Source of the DNA: Lysobacter capsici
GTDB lineage: Bacteria > Pseudomonadota > Gammaproteobacteria > Xanthomonadales > Xanthomonadaceae
Assembly (NCBI RefSeq): GCF_018732085.1
Contig: NZ_CP076103.1
Span: 5,642,001 to 5,706,000 of the forward strand
DNA length: 64,000 nt
Reading direction: 5' to 3'
Shown here: positions 29,622 to 38,176 of the stretch, piece by piece
Numbering within the stretch: the first letter of the stretch is position 1
Layout of the letters: each line of letters starts with the position of its first letter
Notes under the pieces: generated by a model
The model's input: only the letters and a program-made list of their open reading frames with translations
Database searches by the model: none
Told to the model about the DNA's origin: nothing
Program-made: the position numbers and the translations under genes

Positions 29622-31295
29622 TCACCCTTGCGCCACCGCGCCGCGCTGGCACGGCGCAAACAGATCCTTGCGCTTCTCATACACCCGGGTATTGACCTGC
29701 ATCAGGCCCAGCACCGAGTGGAACAGGTTGTCCTGGCTCGCCGGCTTGGCCGCTTCGTTGCGCAGACACTGCAGATCCAACCCGCGCGCGGCGCTGAAGC
29801 CCGGCGAGAACCATATCGCCATCGGCACCCGGGTCTGGGTCTTGGGCGCGATCGCGTACGGCACGCCGTGCAGGTACAGGCCGTTCTCGCCCAGCGATTC
29901 GCCGTGATCGGACAGATAGATCATCGCGGTGTCGCGCGAGTTGTCCTGGGCCAGATAACGGATCGTGCGGGCGAGGAATTCGTCGGTGGCCAGCACCGCG
30001 TTGTCGTAGGCGTTGACGATCTGTTCCTGGCTGCACTGCCCCAGTTCGCTGGTCTCGCAGGTCGGGGTGTAGCGGCGCAGGCGCGGCGGATAACGCAGGT
30101 AATAGCTCGGGCCATGGTTGCCGAGCTGATGCAGGATCACCACCGCGTCGCCGGGCTTGGCGTCGATGCGCTCGCGCAGGCCCTGCAGCATGACTTCGTC
30201 GAAGCAACCCTCGGCGGTGCAGAACTTCGGATCGGTGCCGTGTTCGAACGATTCGAACGCCAGGCCCTTGCACACGTTCTTGCAGCCGGTCTGGTTGTCG
30301 CGCCACAAGGTCTGGATGCCGGCGTACTCAAGCACGTTGAGCAGCGATTCCGAACCCTGGATGCGGTCCTTGTCGTAGTTCTCGCGGCCGTACGGCGAGA
30401 ACATGCACGGCACCGACACCTCGGTGCTACTGCCGCACGCGGTCATGTCGGGGAAATTGATCGGACCGATCCGCGCCAGTTCCGGCGTGGTCTGGCGCGC
30501 ATAGCCGTTCAAGCCCCAGTTCTGCGCGCGCACGGTTTCGCCGACCACGATCACCAGCAGGCGCGGCTTGCTGCCCGCCGGCCGCGCGGCGACGCGCGCA
30601 TCGGTGCCGATCGGCGTGCGTCCGCGCACGCGCGAGGCCGAATCGTCCAGCGCGACCCGGGCCAGCGAGACCAGGTAATTGGCCGGCGTGACCAGATGAC
30701 GGATTTCCTTGTGGTTGCGCAGCAGTGCCGAGATGTCCTGATACGAACCCAGCAGGGCCAGCCCGGCGATCACCAGCGAGGCGAGCAGCAGGCCCACGCG
30801 GATCAGCACCGCGCGGCCCAGGGCGCGCGTCTTCAGCCTGACCCGCCACAGCAGCACCGCCGGCAGCAGGCCGTACAGCAGCACCGACACCAGCATGCCG
30901 CCGGTGATCAGCTCGCGCGATTCCTTGGTGTCGGACTGCAGCACGTTGCGGATCATGCCGGTGTCCATGTAGACGCCGTAATTGCTCATGAAATAGGCGG
31001 CGCCCGCGGTGACCAGCAGCAACACCGTCAGCAGCGGCTTCGCGGTCCATCGATTGAGCAACACGCCCAGCAGCAGGAAGGTGATCGCCACCACCGCCAC
31101 GAACACGCAGACCGCGACCCAGACGCCGTGCGCGCTGCTCAATACGCCGGTCGCCGAGACCGCGCGCCAGAACGCGTTGTTGGCGAACACCGCGAAGTAC
31201 ACGCTGGCCAGCAATACCAGCAAGTCGACGCCGAGTTCGGGCCGATACGACAGCCAGGCCGGCCAACGCACCTGGGGGCGTGCCATGACGTTCAT
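29622..31295 (-). CDS. eptA: Phosphoethanolamine transferase, EptA/MCR-like
   Basis: This 557-residue inner-membrane enzyme has about five N-terminal helices and a periplasmic alkaline-phosphatase-fold domain. Family signatures are VGETVRAQNWGLNGYARQTT (zinc-site Glu), the nucleophile region TACGSSTEVSVPCMFS and the metal-binding SDHGESLGENGLYLHG. It transfers phosphoethanolamine from phosphatidylethanolamine to lipid A and so lowers polymyxin binding. The ATG at 31295 overlaps the PAP2 stop (ATGA), so the two are translationally coupled. The conserved cysteine pairs needed for disulfides are present. Activity is inferred from motifs. Confidence 0.92.
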   Translation of the reverse strand: MNVMARPQVRWPAWLSYRPELGVDLLVLLASVYFAVFANNAFWRAVSATGVLSSAHGVWVAVCVFVAVVAITFLLLGVLLNRWTAKPLLTVLLLVTAGAAYFMSNYGVYMDTGMIRNVLQSDTKESRELITGGMLVSVLLYGLLPAVLLWRVRLKTRALGRAVLIRVGLLLASLVIAGLALLGSYQDISALLRNHKEIRHLVTPANYLVSLARVALDDSASRVRGRTPIGTDARVAARPAGSKPRLLVIVVGETVRAQNWGLNGYARQTTPELARIGPINFPDMTACGSSTEVSVPCMFSPYGRENYDKDRIQGSESLLNVLEYAGIQTLWRDNQTGCKNVCKGLAFESFEHGTDPKFCTAEGCFDEVMLQGLRERIDAKPGDAVVILHQLGNHGPSYYLRYPPRLRRYTPTCETSELGQCSQEQIVNAYDNAVLATDEFLARTIRYLAQDNSRDTAMIYLSDHGESLGENGLYLHGVPYAIAPKTQTRVPMAIWFSPGFSAARGLDLQCLRNEAAKPASQDNLFHSVLGLMQVNTRVYEKRKDLFAPCQRGAVAQG

Positions 31296-32092
31296 CGTCC
31301 GGCGCCTCCCAGCAGCGGCACCGCATCGCGCACGGCCGCCGGCGCCTCGCGCCGGGCCATCGCCAGATACAGCGCGAGCGCGACGAACCAGCTGATCGCC
31401 AGGGTCCACACGTCATGCGAAAGGAAATGCGCGCCGCGCAACTGCTGCGAGAACCCGAACAGCAGGCCGATCCCCAGCCCGGTCGCGAGCCCGGCCCAAC
31501 GCAGACGCGGCCGCACCATCAGGAAGAAGAAATACAAGGCGACCCAGGCATAGCCCGCGCTGGCGTGGCCGGCGGGGAAGCACACGCCGCGCTTGAGCGC
31601 GGCCGGCCGCGCGTCGAACAAGCCGAAGAACTCGCGGCTGCCGCCGTAGCGGGTCAGGTCCCAGGGGCAGTCCATATTGGTCAGCGACTTCAGGCCCGAG
31701 GCCAGCACGATCGCGATCAGGGTCGACAGCAGCAGATAGGCGAGCGGCCGGCGCCATGGCGCCAGCGCCGGACGGCTGCGGGCGAACAGCCAGAACGCGA
31801 ACACGCCGATCCACGCCGCGGTGCTGGCGTCGCGGCCGAAGCGATGGATCACGTGCTCGGTCAGAAACGCGTTCTGCAGGCTCCACTGCCCGCCCTGCCA
31901 GGCGTAGAAGCGGTCGGCGAGCCAGAAGTCGCCGCCTAGGCCCATGCTCAGCAGCGACAGCGCCAGCCATGCCAGCAGCGGCCACAACGCATGGCGAAGC
32001 AGGAATACACGGGGCGACAGACTCGGCGCGAAGCCGGGCAAGGCAGGCGAAGTGGCCGCCGTCGAGCGGGGCCAGGAAGCGAGACGGTTCAT
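31292..32092 (-). CDS. PAP2-family phosphatase
   Basis: A 266-residue membrane phosphatase with six predicted helices. The three-part active site is readable as KSLTNMDCPWDLTRYGG, FPAGHASAGYAW and GAHFLSHDVWT, the last giving the catalytic His and Asp. The ATG at 32092 lies just before the cytosolic leader of the first helix. It is the first gene of the operon with the EptA-type transferase. Such pairs act together on lipid A or on undecaprenyl/lipid phosphates, for example removing a phosphate before phosphoethanolamine is added; which substrate applies here is not shown. Confidence 0.9.
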   Translation of the reverse strand: MNRLASWPRSTAATSPALPGFAPSLSPRVFLLRHALWPLLAWLALSLLSMGLGGDFWLADRFYAWQGGQWSLQNAFLTEHVIHRFGRDASTAAWIGVFAFWLFARSRPALAPWRRPLAYLLLSTLIAIVLASGLKSLTNMDCPWDLTRYGGSREFFGLFDARPAALKRGVCFPAGHASAGYAWVALYFFFLMVRPRLRWAGLATGLGIGLLFGFSQQLRGAHFLSHDVWTLAISWFVALALYLAMARREAPAAVRDAVPLLGGAGR

Positions 32093-32461
32093 CGACAGCA
32101 GCGGGCTCGAAGCGGCGAGGGGGCCGGTGCAACACACGGACGTCGTGGAACCGGATGCCGTGATGATCGAAACCGCGCTGTCGGAGAGCGGTCGGAGCCG
32201 GGTTGTCGCTTCGTTAAAACCGTCCCGCACGCTCAAAAAACGAGGCTGTTCGTTCAGCTGTGGGCGGCGATCGGCCTCGCCAGGCTGAACTCACGCCAAT
32301 TTCCGACAAGGCTCCGACGGCTGCGATCGCAAGCTGGCAGTTTGGTTTGACGCCACATCCGGCCCGGACCGTTCCCTGACTGTTCCGATGTGGGCGCCCC
32401 GGCGGCCCCGCAGATGGGGCACTATCGCAATCGCCGCTCCCGCGGCAGGAGAACTCGGCGC
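32093..32461. other. Divergent promoter region between PAP2-eptA and the two-component genes
   Basis: This 369 bp gap holds no gene. It must contain promoters for both directions, including a TTAAAAC/CTCAAAAAAC AT-rich patch at 32213-32242. A single regulator binding here could control the lipid A genes and its own operon. Confidence 0.6.
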
Positions 32462-33172
32462 ATGCGCCTGTTGGTGGTGGAAGACAACCGCAGCCTGGTG
32501 GCCAATCTCTTCGATTATTTCGAAGCGCGCGGTTACACCCTCGACGCCGCGCCCGACGGCCCGACCGGCCTGCACCTGGCGGTGACCCAGCGCTACGACG
32601 CGATCGTGCTGGACTGGATGCTGCCGCGCCTGGACGGGCGCGAAGTGCTGCGCAGCCTGCGCGAGGAAGCCGGCTCCGACGTCCCGGTGTTGATGCTGAC
32701 CGCGCGCGACGAACTGCCCGACAAGATCGCCGGCTTCCGCGCCGGCGCCGACGACTACCTGACCAAGCCCTTCGCCCTGCCCGAGCTGGAAGTGCGGCTG
32801 GAAGCGCTGGCCGCGCGCGCCGCCGGCCGCGGCCGCAGCCGGGTGCTGCAGGTCGCCGACCTCAAGCTCGACCTGACCACCCTGGAAGTCAGCCGCGGCG
32901 GCCGCGCCCTGCACCTGTACCCGGCCTGCCGCAAGCTGCTGGAAGTGTTGCTGCAGTCCAGCCCCGGCGCGGTCACCCGCGAGCGCCTGGAACACGCCTT
33001 GTGGGGCGACAGCCCGCCCGACGGCGACATGCTGCGTTCGCATATCTACGAATTGCGCCGCGCGGTCGACGGCCCCTACCCGATCAAACTGATCCAGACC
33101 TTGCCGCGCGTGGGCTACCGGCTCGCGATCCCGCCGGCCGCGGACCATGCGAGCGATGACGACGCCGGCTGA
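32462..33172 (+). CDS. OmpR-family response regulator (lipid A module)
   Basis: A 236-residue regulator with a receiver domain (acidic VVEDN, phospho-acceptor Asp in AIVLDWMLPRLDG, Lys in YLTKPF) and a C-terminal winged helix (RSHIYELRRAVDG, LPRVGYRL). AGGAG at 32447-32451 fixes the ATG at 32462. Its gene overlaps the kinase gene by 26 bp. Divergence from the phosphoethanolamine transferase operon suggests a PmrA- or ColR-like role. Confidence 0.92.
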   Translation: MRLLVVEDNRSLVANLFDYFEARGYTLDAAPDGPTGLHLAVTQRYDAIVLDWMLPRLDGREVLRSLREEAGSDVPVLMLTARDELPDKIAGFRAGADDYLTKPFALPELEVRLEALAARAAGRGRSRVLQVADLKLDLTTLEVSRGGRALHLYPACRKLLEVLLQSSPGAVTRERLEHALWGDSPPDGDMLRSHIYELRRAVDGPYPIKLIQTLPRVGYRLAIPPAADHASDDDAG

Positions 33173-34478
33173 TTCCACCGCGAGCACCGCAACCGCCGAC
33201 ACGCCCAGCGCGCGCAACCCGCGCTCGAGCCTGCGCAACCGCATCCTGTTCGGCCTGTTCGGCTACACCGCGCTGCTGTCGATCGCGGTGGTCGTGCAGG
33301 GCGTGATCGTCAACGAACACGCCGAGCACCTGGTGTGGACCTCGTTGATGGACACCGAGCTCGACCATTTCATCGAGCGCAGCCGCCTGGATCCGGATTA
33401 CCGCTGGACCGACACCTCGGCCTTGAACCTGTACGACGACGCCACCCGCCCGCCGCCGCCGGAACTGCGCGCGCTCGGCCCGGGCGTCCACGACGAGATC
33501 GTGGTCAACGGCAACGAGCACGTCGCCCTGGTGCGCGATGTCGACGGCCGCCGGCTGACCCTGGCGCTCGACATCGACGACATGGAGCACCGCGAGTTCG
33601 ATCTCGCCCTGACCATCGCCGGCTCGGCGATCACCACCTTGCTGCTGCTGTGCGCGGTGATCGGCTGGGGCGTGCATCGGCTGGTGCGGCCGCTGAGCAA
33701 CATGGCCAAGCGCATCGGCACCTTGCAGCCCGACCGCGCCGGCCAGCGCATCGAGGTGCCGGAGTCGGCGAGTTCGGAACTGGTCGTGATCGCCGACGCG
33801 GTCAACGATTACGTCGAGCGCCACGACCGCTTCGTCGCGCGCGAACGCGCCTTCATCGACAGCGCCAGCCACGAACTGCGCACGCCGATCGCGGTGATCG
33901 CCGGCTCGACCGAAATCGCGCTCGACCAGCCCGACCTGTCGCCGGCCACGCGCAATCAGCTCGGCCGCATCCACCGCACCGCGCGCGATGTCGAGCAGCT
34001 GATTTCGCTGCTGTTGGTGCTGGCCAAGGACCCCAAGCGGCTGACCGCGAACAGCGACCGGTTTTCGCTGGATCAGCTGCTGCCGGAAATCATCGAGGAC
34101 CATCGCCACCTGACCCGCGACAAGGACCTGACCGTGGTGCTGGCGCCGATGAGCCATTGCGAAATCGTCGCGCCGCTGCCGATCGTGCAGGCCGCGATCG
34201 GCAACCTGCTGCGCAACGCGATCGAGAACAGCGACCGCGGCGAGATTTTCATACGCCTGGAACCGGAAGCCACCGTGGTGATCGAAGACCCGGGCCATGG
34301 CATGACCCCGGAAGAAATCAGCGCGCTCTACACCCGGGTCGCGCGCGGCGGCCGCGAAGGCGGCGGCATCGGCCTGGACCTGATCTCGCGCCTGTGCGAG
34401 CACCTGGGCTGGCGTCTGCGCTTCGACAAGGCCGAGCGCGGGACGCGGACTACCCTGGTGCTGCGCGGCAGCCAGTGA
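33147..34478 (+). CDS. Sensor histidine kinase (lipid A module)
   Basis: A 443-residue membrane kinase with two helices (about 33-52 and 150-172) around a short periplasmic sensor rich in acidic and proline residues, followed by HAMP. The H box is SASHELRTPIAVIAGSTEIAL, the N box NLLRNAIENS and the G boxes EDPGHGM and GGGIGLDLISRL. The start at 33147 overlaps the regulator gene; an ATG three codons later is an alternative. The last codons lie inside a 95 bp direct duplication that continues beyond the stop. Confidence 0.92.
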   Translation: MRAMTTPADSTASTATADTPSARNPRSSLRNRILFGLFGYTALLSIAVVVQGVIVNEHAEHLVWTSLMDTELDHFIERSRLDPDYRWTDTSALNLYDDATRPPPPELRALGPGVHDEIVVNGNEHVALVRDVDGRRLTLALDIDDMEHREFDLALTIAGSAITTLLLLCAVIGWGVHRLVRPLSNMAKRIGTLQPDRAGQRIEVPESASSELVVIADAVNDYVERHDRFVARERAFIDSASHELRTPIAVIAGSTEIALDQPDLSPATRNQLGRIHRTARDVEQLISLLLVLAKDPKRLTANSDRFSLDQLLPEIIEDHRHLTRDKDLTVVLAPMSHCEIVAPLPIVQAAIGNLLRNAIENSDRGEIFIRLEPEATVVIEDPGHGMTPEEISALYTRVARGGREGGGIGLDLISRLCEHLGWRLRFDKAERGTRTTLVLRGSQ

Positions 34479-34680
34479 GGCTGCTGTTGGATTCGCGGCG
34501 ATCCGAGCGAAGAGCGTCGGGGCTCGAGCCCCTCCCACAAAAGCTGTCGCCGCATCGACCGGCGCCTGTCAGGTTGCGGCGATTACGCGGCAGCCAGTGA
34601 GGCTGCTGTTGGATTCGCGGCGATCCGAGCGAAGAGCGTCGGGGCTCGAGCCCCTCCCACAAAAGCCGTCGCCGCATCGA
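34464..34680. repeat. 95 bp direct duplication containing the kinase 3' end and a REP-like element
   Basis: Bases 34464-34558 recur at 34586-34680 with one mismatch near the end (CTGTCGCC against CCGTCGCC). The first copy includes the last five codons and stop of the kinase gene. Each copy also carries the GTCGGGGCTCGAGCCCCTCC palindrome. The second copy therefore holds an orphan gene end, showing a recent local duplication. Confidence 0.95.
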
Positions 34681-34774
34681 TCAGCGCTTGTCGGCTTGCT
34701 GCAATATCGACATGCGCGTATCAGCTTGCCGAGTGTCGACAAGTTTCGTCAGGGCGCGAATGCCCGAAGTCTAT

Positions 34775-34800
34775 TGTGGGAGGGGCTTGAGCCCCGACGC
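34775..34800. repeat. REP-like palindrome, single copy
   Basis: TGTGGGAGGGGCTTGAGCCC followed by CGACGC lies just before the converging end of the EcsC gene. It faces the two reverse copies in the 95 bp duplication. Confidence 0.8.
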
Positions 34801-34820
34801 TCTTGGCTCAGATCGCCGCG

Positions 34821-35717
34821 TCATTCGCCGCCGTGCTCCAACACCGGCAAAGCGTCCTCGCCCGCCTTGATCCGCCGATAAGCCTGCTCCACCACCTGCG
34901 CGCCGTACTTGCGCTCCAGCCGCTTGACGATGAAATGCCCGCGCGCCATGTCCTGATAGTGATTGGTGAACAGCACATTCATCGTCGCCGCGGTCGCCGC
35001 GCCGATCACCGGCACCAGCTGCGCGGCGGTCTTCTCGGTGATGATCACGCCGAAGCGCGTGGCCACCGCGTCGATCAGCTTGGCCATCCACGCCGCGCCC
35101 TGCTTCTTGGCATAGGCATGAGTGACCTGGTGCGCGCCGCGATGCCCGGCCAGATGCACCAGCTCGCGGGTGGCGTTCTTGGTCAACTCCGACAGCACGC
35201 CGCGCGAGGCGTAATACCCCGACTCCGACGCATCGTCGTCCTTGCTGTTGCCGCCGAACGCGAACACCTCGACACAGGCCGCCTGCACCCACGGCTCGGA
35301 TACCGAGAAGCCCTCGCTGCGGGCGATGTCGGCGACCGAACGCATCATGATCACGGTGGTGACCGGCAGCTCCAGGGTCAAGCCGAGCGCGCCGAACATG
35401 CCGCCGGCCACGCCCGAAGCCGCGGCGGCGAGTTTGTGGGTCTTGGTCGACGAGCCCTTGTTCGGCACGTCCTTGACCGTCCACAACGCCGCCGAGGCGG
35501 CCTTGTGCAAGGCCGCGTGCACGGTCTTCTGAATGCCGCGGTGAGCGAACTTGGGCAGCTTGGACATGCCGAATTCGATCGGCGCCCCGGCCAGCGCGGC
35601 CATGCGCGCGGTCAGCGACGGGGTTTCCAGCAGCGCGACCGCGCGCTTGAGGTCGGATGCGTCGCGCGCATCGTCGAAAAGGTTCGGTCCCTGCTCGATC
35701 GGATCGCTTTGGCTCAT
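34821..35717 (-). CDS. EcsC-family protein
   Basis: This 298-residue protein belongs to the EcsC family by its central helical glycine/alanine segment (AAAASGVAGGMFGALGLTLELPVTTVIMMRS) and the later VPVIGAATAATMN stretch. Two amphipathic or membrane-touching segments are likely, with no signal peptide. EcsC proteins accompany an ABC transporter in Bacillus but are often alone elsewhere, as here, and their function is not known. The ATG at 35717 is chosen because upstream residues look like non-coding translation. Confidence 0.85.
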   Translation of the reverse strand: MSQSDPIEQGPNLFDDARDASDLKRAVALLETPSLTARMAALAGAPIEFGMSKLPKFAHRGIQKTVHAALHKAASAALWTVKDVPNKGSSTKTHKLAAAASGVAGGMFGALGLTLELPVTTVIMMRSVADIARSEGFSVSEPWVQAACVEVFAFGGNSKDDDASESGYYASRGVLSELTKNATRELVHLAGHRGAHQVTHAYAKKQGAAWMAKLIDAVATRFGVIITEKTAAQLVPVIGAATAATMNVLFTNHYQDMARGHFIVKRLERKYGAQVVEQAYRRIKAGEDALPVLEHGGE

Positions 35718-35981
35718 GTCGCTTCGCTCGCTCCTGCCGCACGCTGCCGCGGCCGGGCGGCCTGGACCTGTGAAACATAGGGACGATGGCCGGGTACGGC
35801 AAGGTCGACGCGGCCACGCCCGCCCGTTCGGTTCACGGCGCAACGTGTCGGGCGCGGCCTCAGACGGCGGCGTGAGCCTGCCGTCGTATTCGGGCTCTCC
35901 CGATCGATCAGACCACCGGGTCGCGCTGCTCGATTACGCCACGCGATCGCATTCTTCAGCCGTGCCGTGCAATCGCGTCCC

Positions 35982-36383
35982 TCAATCGCGCGGCTTGGCC
36001 ACCCGCACCATCCGTTCCAGCAGATGCTCGACGATCGCATCGGCCTGCAGGCAGCGTCCGGTATGCACCGGCGAAAGCTGGATGATCGAGCTGCGCTTGG
36101 CGGTCAGCCAATGGAAGCGCGCGCGCGGCGGCAACTGGCCGATTGGACCGGAATCAACGCCGCCTTCGCAGATCTTCTCGATCGCCTGCAAGTGCAGGCG
36201 CACCGCGTCGATGTCGACATGGGGATCGAGCGCGAGCAACCGCTGTGGATCGAGCTCGATGCCGGCGACCAGCAACGTGGCCTGCGGACACGAGACCAGC
36301 ACGCCGACGTTGACGAATTCCTCGCGCTCGACCCGCGGCACCACGCGGATCACTGCATAGTCATAGCTGGAGCGAACGGGCAT
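35982..36383 (-). CDS. DUF3037 protein, partner of the HipA-like kinase
   Basis: A 133-residue protein starting at ATG 36383 with GAGGAGG in front. It opens YDYAVIRVVPRVEREEFVNVGVLVSC, the typical DUF3037 beginning. Its gene overlaps the end of the HipA-like kinase gene by 23 bp, so the two are co-translated. This pairing recurs in many bacteria; a joint role, perhaps toxin-antitoxin-like, is inference only. Confidence 0.88.
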   Translation of the reverse strand: MPVRSSYDYAVIRVVPRVEREEFVNVGVLVSCPQATLLVAGIELDPQRLLALDPHVDIDAVRLHLQAIEKICEGGVDSGPIGQLPPRARFHWLTAKRSSIIQLSPVHTGRCLQADAIVEHLLERMVRVAKPRD

Positions 36384-37287
36384 GCAGCGCCTCCTCGACG
36401 AAAGCACGCGGCGCGCGGGCGCGGCGGTTGAGGTAGTCGGCATAGGCGCGGCGGTGTTCGTGCGCGTCGCTGAAGCCGGGTTCGTCGATCAGCCAGCTGT
36501 CGGGAATCAGTTCTACGATGGCTTGCACCAGATCTGGAGTGATCTGCGCGGCCAGTGCCTCGTCGGCCTGCATGAGTTGGTCGGCCAGCGACAGCAGCAC
36601 GTGGTCCTTGATCGGCGCGAAGCGGCTCGCCGCGGCATCGGCCGCACCGGCCCAGTTGTGATGGAAGTACAGCGCCGCGCCGTGATCGATCAGGGTCAGG
36701 CGACGGTGCCACAGCAGCATGTTGGTGTTGCGCGCGGTGCGGTCAACGTTGGTCACGAACGCGTCGAACCAGACGATGCGCGAAGCCAGTTCCGCGCTCG
36801 GCCGATCCACCAGCGGGTCGTAGTTGACCGAGCCGGGCAGATAATCGAGGGCGAGATTGAGGCCCGCGCTTTCGCGGATCAGGTGCTGGATTTCCGGGTC
36901 GGGTTCGGTGCGCGCCATGTCGGGGTCGAGTTCGATCAGCACGATCTCGGGCACCGGCAGGCCGAGCCGACGTGCGAGTTCGCCGCCGATGATCTCGGCG
37001 ATCAACGCCTTGCGGCCCTGGCCGGCGCCGCGGAATTTCATCACGTACAAACCGTCGTCGTCGGCCTCGACCACGGCCGGCAGCGAGCCGCCTTCGCGCA
37101 GCGGGGTGACGTAACGGGTGGCGCACACGGTTCTCAGCACGGCGGTGTCATCGATCGGTTCTCGCACGACGGCGATCGCGGCGGGCGACGCGATCCGGTC
37201 GCCCACCTTAGGTCCGGGCGGTGAAAAGTCCAAGCCCGGGCCGGCCGTTGCGCGCCGTCGCGCGCGGATCGCGCCGGCGTGGATCAT
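36361..37287 (-). CDS. HipA-like kinase family protein
   Basis: A protein of up to 308 residues related to HipA kinases. Motifs are YVMKFRGAGQGRKALIAEIIGGELARRLG (ATP-site Lys), FDAFVTNVDRTARNTNMLL (catalytic Asp and Asn) and LIDHGAALYF (metal Asp). Homologues usually begin near LRTVCATRYV, so the GTG at 37140 may be the real start, making about 259 residues. The ATG at 37287 lacks a strong ribosome site. No HipB-type DNA-binding partner is encoded nearby; DUF3037 follows instead. The target of phosphorylation is unknown. Confidence 0.85.
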   Translation of the reverse strand: MIHAGAIRARRRATAGPGLDFSPPGPKVGDRIASPAAIAVVREPIDDTAVLRTVCATRYVTPLREGGSLPAVVEADDDGLYVMKFRGAGQGRKALIAEIIGGELARRLGLPVPEIVLIELDPDMARTEPDPEIQHLIRESAGLNLALDYLPGSVNYDPLVDRPSAELASRIVWFDAFVTNVDRTARNTNMLLWHRRLTLIDHGAALYFHHNWAGAADAAASRFAPIKDHVLLSLADQLMQADEALAAQITPDLVQAIVELIPDSWLIDEPGFSDAHEHRRAYADYLNRRARAPRAFVEEALHARSLQL

Positions 37288-37312
37288 GGGTGAGCCGATC
37301 GCGCGGGATCGA

Positions 37313-38005
37313 TCATGCGGCGGCCCGCGCAGCGCGTTCGTGGCTGAGCCGCCGCACCAGGCCGTCCACCTGCGCTTCGGCGCGCTCGATCGAGACGCGC
37401 AGATCCTCGCCGCCGAATTCGTCGTACTCCACCGCCGCGCCGTGGCTGTCGGTGATGCCGAGGTAACGCATCGGCGTCAGCACCGCCGGTTCGACATGGT
37501 TGATGTGGGCCAGGCGTTCGCCGGCGCCGTAGCCGTAATCGCCGCGCGAGCTGAGCAGCACCAGGGTCTTGCCGGCGTCGCCGAGCATCGGCCAGTACGG
37601 CTCGCCCTCGCGCTGGCGGTCGAAGCCGAAGGTGCGGCCGACCCGCACCACGTTGTCGATCCAGGCCTTGAACGGCGCGGGCACGCCGAAGTTGTACATC
37701 GGCACGCCGGCGACGATCAGGTCGGCGGCCAGCAGCTCGTCGACCAGCGCGTCGCTTTCGGCCAGCACCTGCGCCATCCACGGCTCGCGCCGGGCCGGCG
37801 GGGTGAAGGCGGCATGGATCCAGCGGTCGCTGACCGGGGTCGGCGGGGCGAGGCCGACGTCGCGCACGACAATCTCGTCGGCGGGGTTGAGTTCGCGCCA
37901 GCGGCGGACGAAACGCTGGCTCAGGCGGCGGCTGTGCGAGCCGTGGGCGTGGCTGTCCGAGCCGTGCAGGCGGGCGCTGGCGTCGATGTGCAGGAGGCGG
38001 GTCAT
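37313..38005 (-). CDS. azoR: FMN-dependent NADH-azoreductase
   Basis: A 230-residue flavodoxin-like quinone/azo reductase. The first motif LLHIDASARL and the FMN loops VPMYNFGVPAPFKAWIDNVVRVGRTF and LSSRGDYGYG match AzoR, which reduces quinones and azo dyes by two-electron steps. The ATG at 38005 puts the FMN-binding strand at the N-terminus, as in the family. It is divergent from a LysR gene, with two hairpin motifs between them, the usual arrangement for a LysR-controlled azoR. Confidence 0.92.
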   Translation of the reverse strand: MTRLLHIDASARLHGSDSHAHGSHSRRLSQRFVRRWRELNPADEIVVRDVGLAPPTPVSDRWIHAAFTPPARREPWMAQVLAESDALVDELLAADLIVAGVPMYNFGVPAPFKAWIDNVVRVGRTFGFDRQREGEPYWPMLGDAGKTLVLLSSRGDYGYGAGERLAHINHVEPAVLTPMRYLGITDSHGAAVEYDEFGGEDLRVSIERAEAQVDGLVRRLSHERAARAAA

Positions 38006-38042
38006 GGGGATGGGTTCCGAGGCGGTGATCGATGAGGTCTGA

Positions 38043-38093
38043 TTGCCGCTTGAGCGGCAACGGATGAGGTGCAATTGCCGTCAGAACGGCAAT
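38043..38093. promoter_or_regulatory. Two inverted repeats between azoR and its LysR regulator
   Basis: TTGCCGC-TTGA-GCGGCAA (38043-38060) and ATTGCCG-TCAGAA-CGGCAAT (38074-38093) share the core TTGCCG/CGGCAA. Their centres are about 32 bp apart, three helical turns. They are likely operators for the LysR protein. Confidence 0.6.
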
Positions 38094-38176
38094 GGCGGGC
38101 ATGGATGCATGTTGTATCCGGCTGCGCGGGCCGACAAACTCCGATTTCTCAGCCAACGCATGAGTGAATTTCATCC

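Noticed and set aside
29628..31553. Plus-strand frame opposite eptA (641 residues)
   Set aside because: Shadow; eptA motifs are complete on the minus strand.
36382..37224. Plus-strand frame opposite the HipA-like gene
   Set aside because: No domain, while the minus strand shows kinase motifs and a coupled partner.
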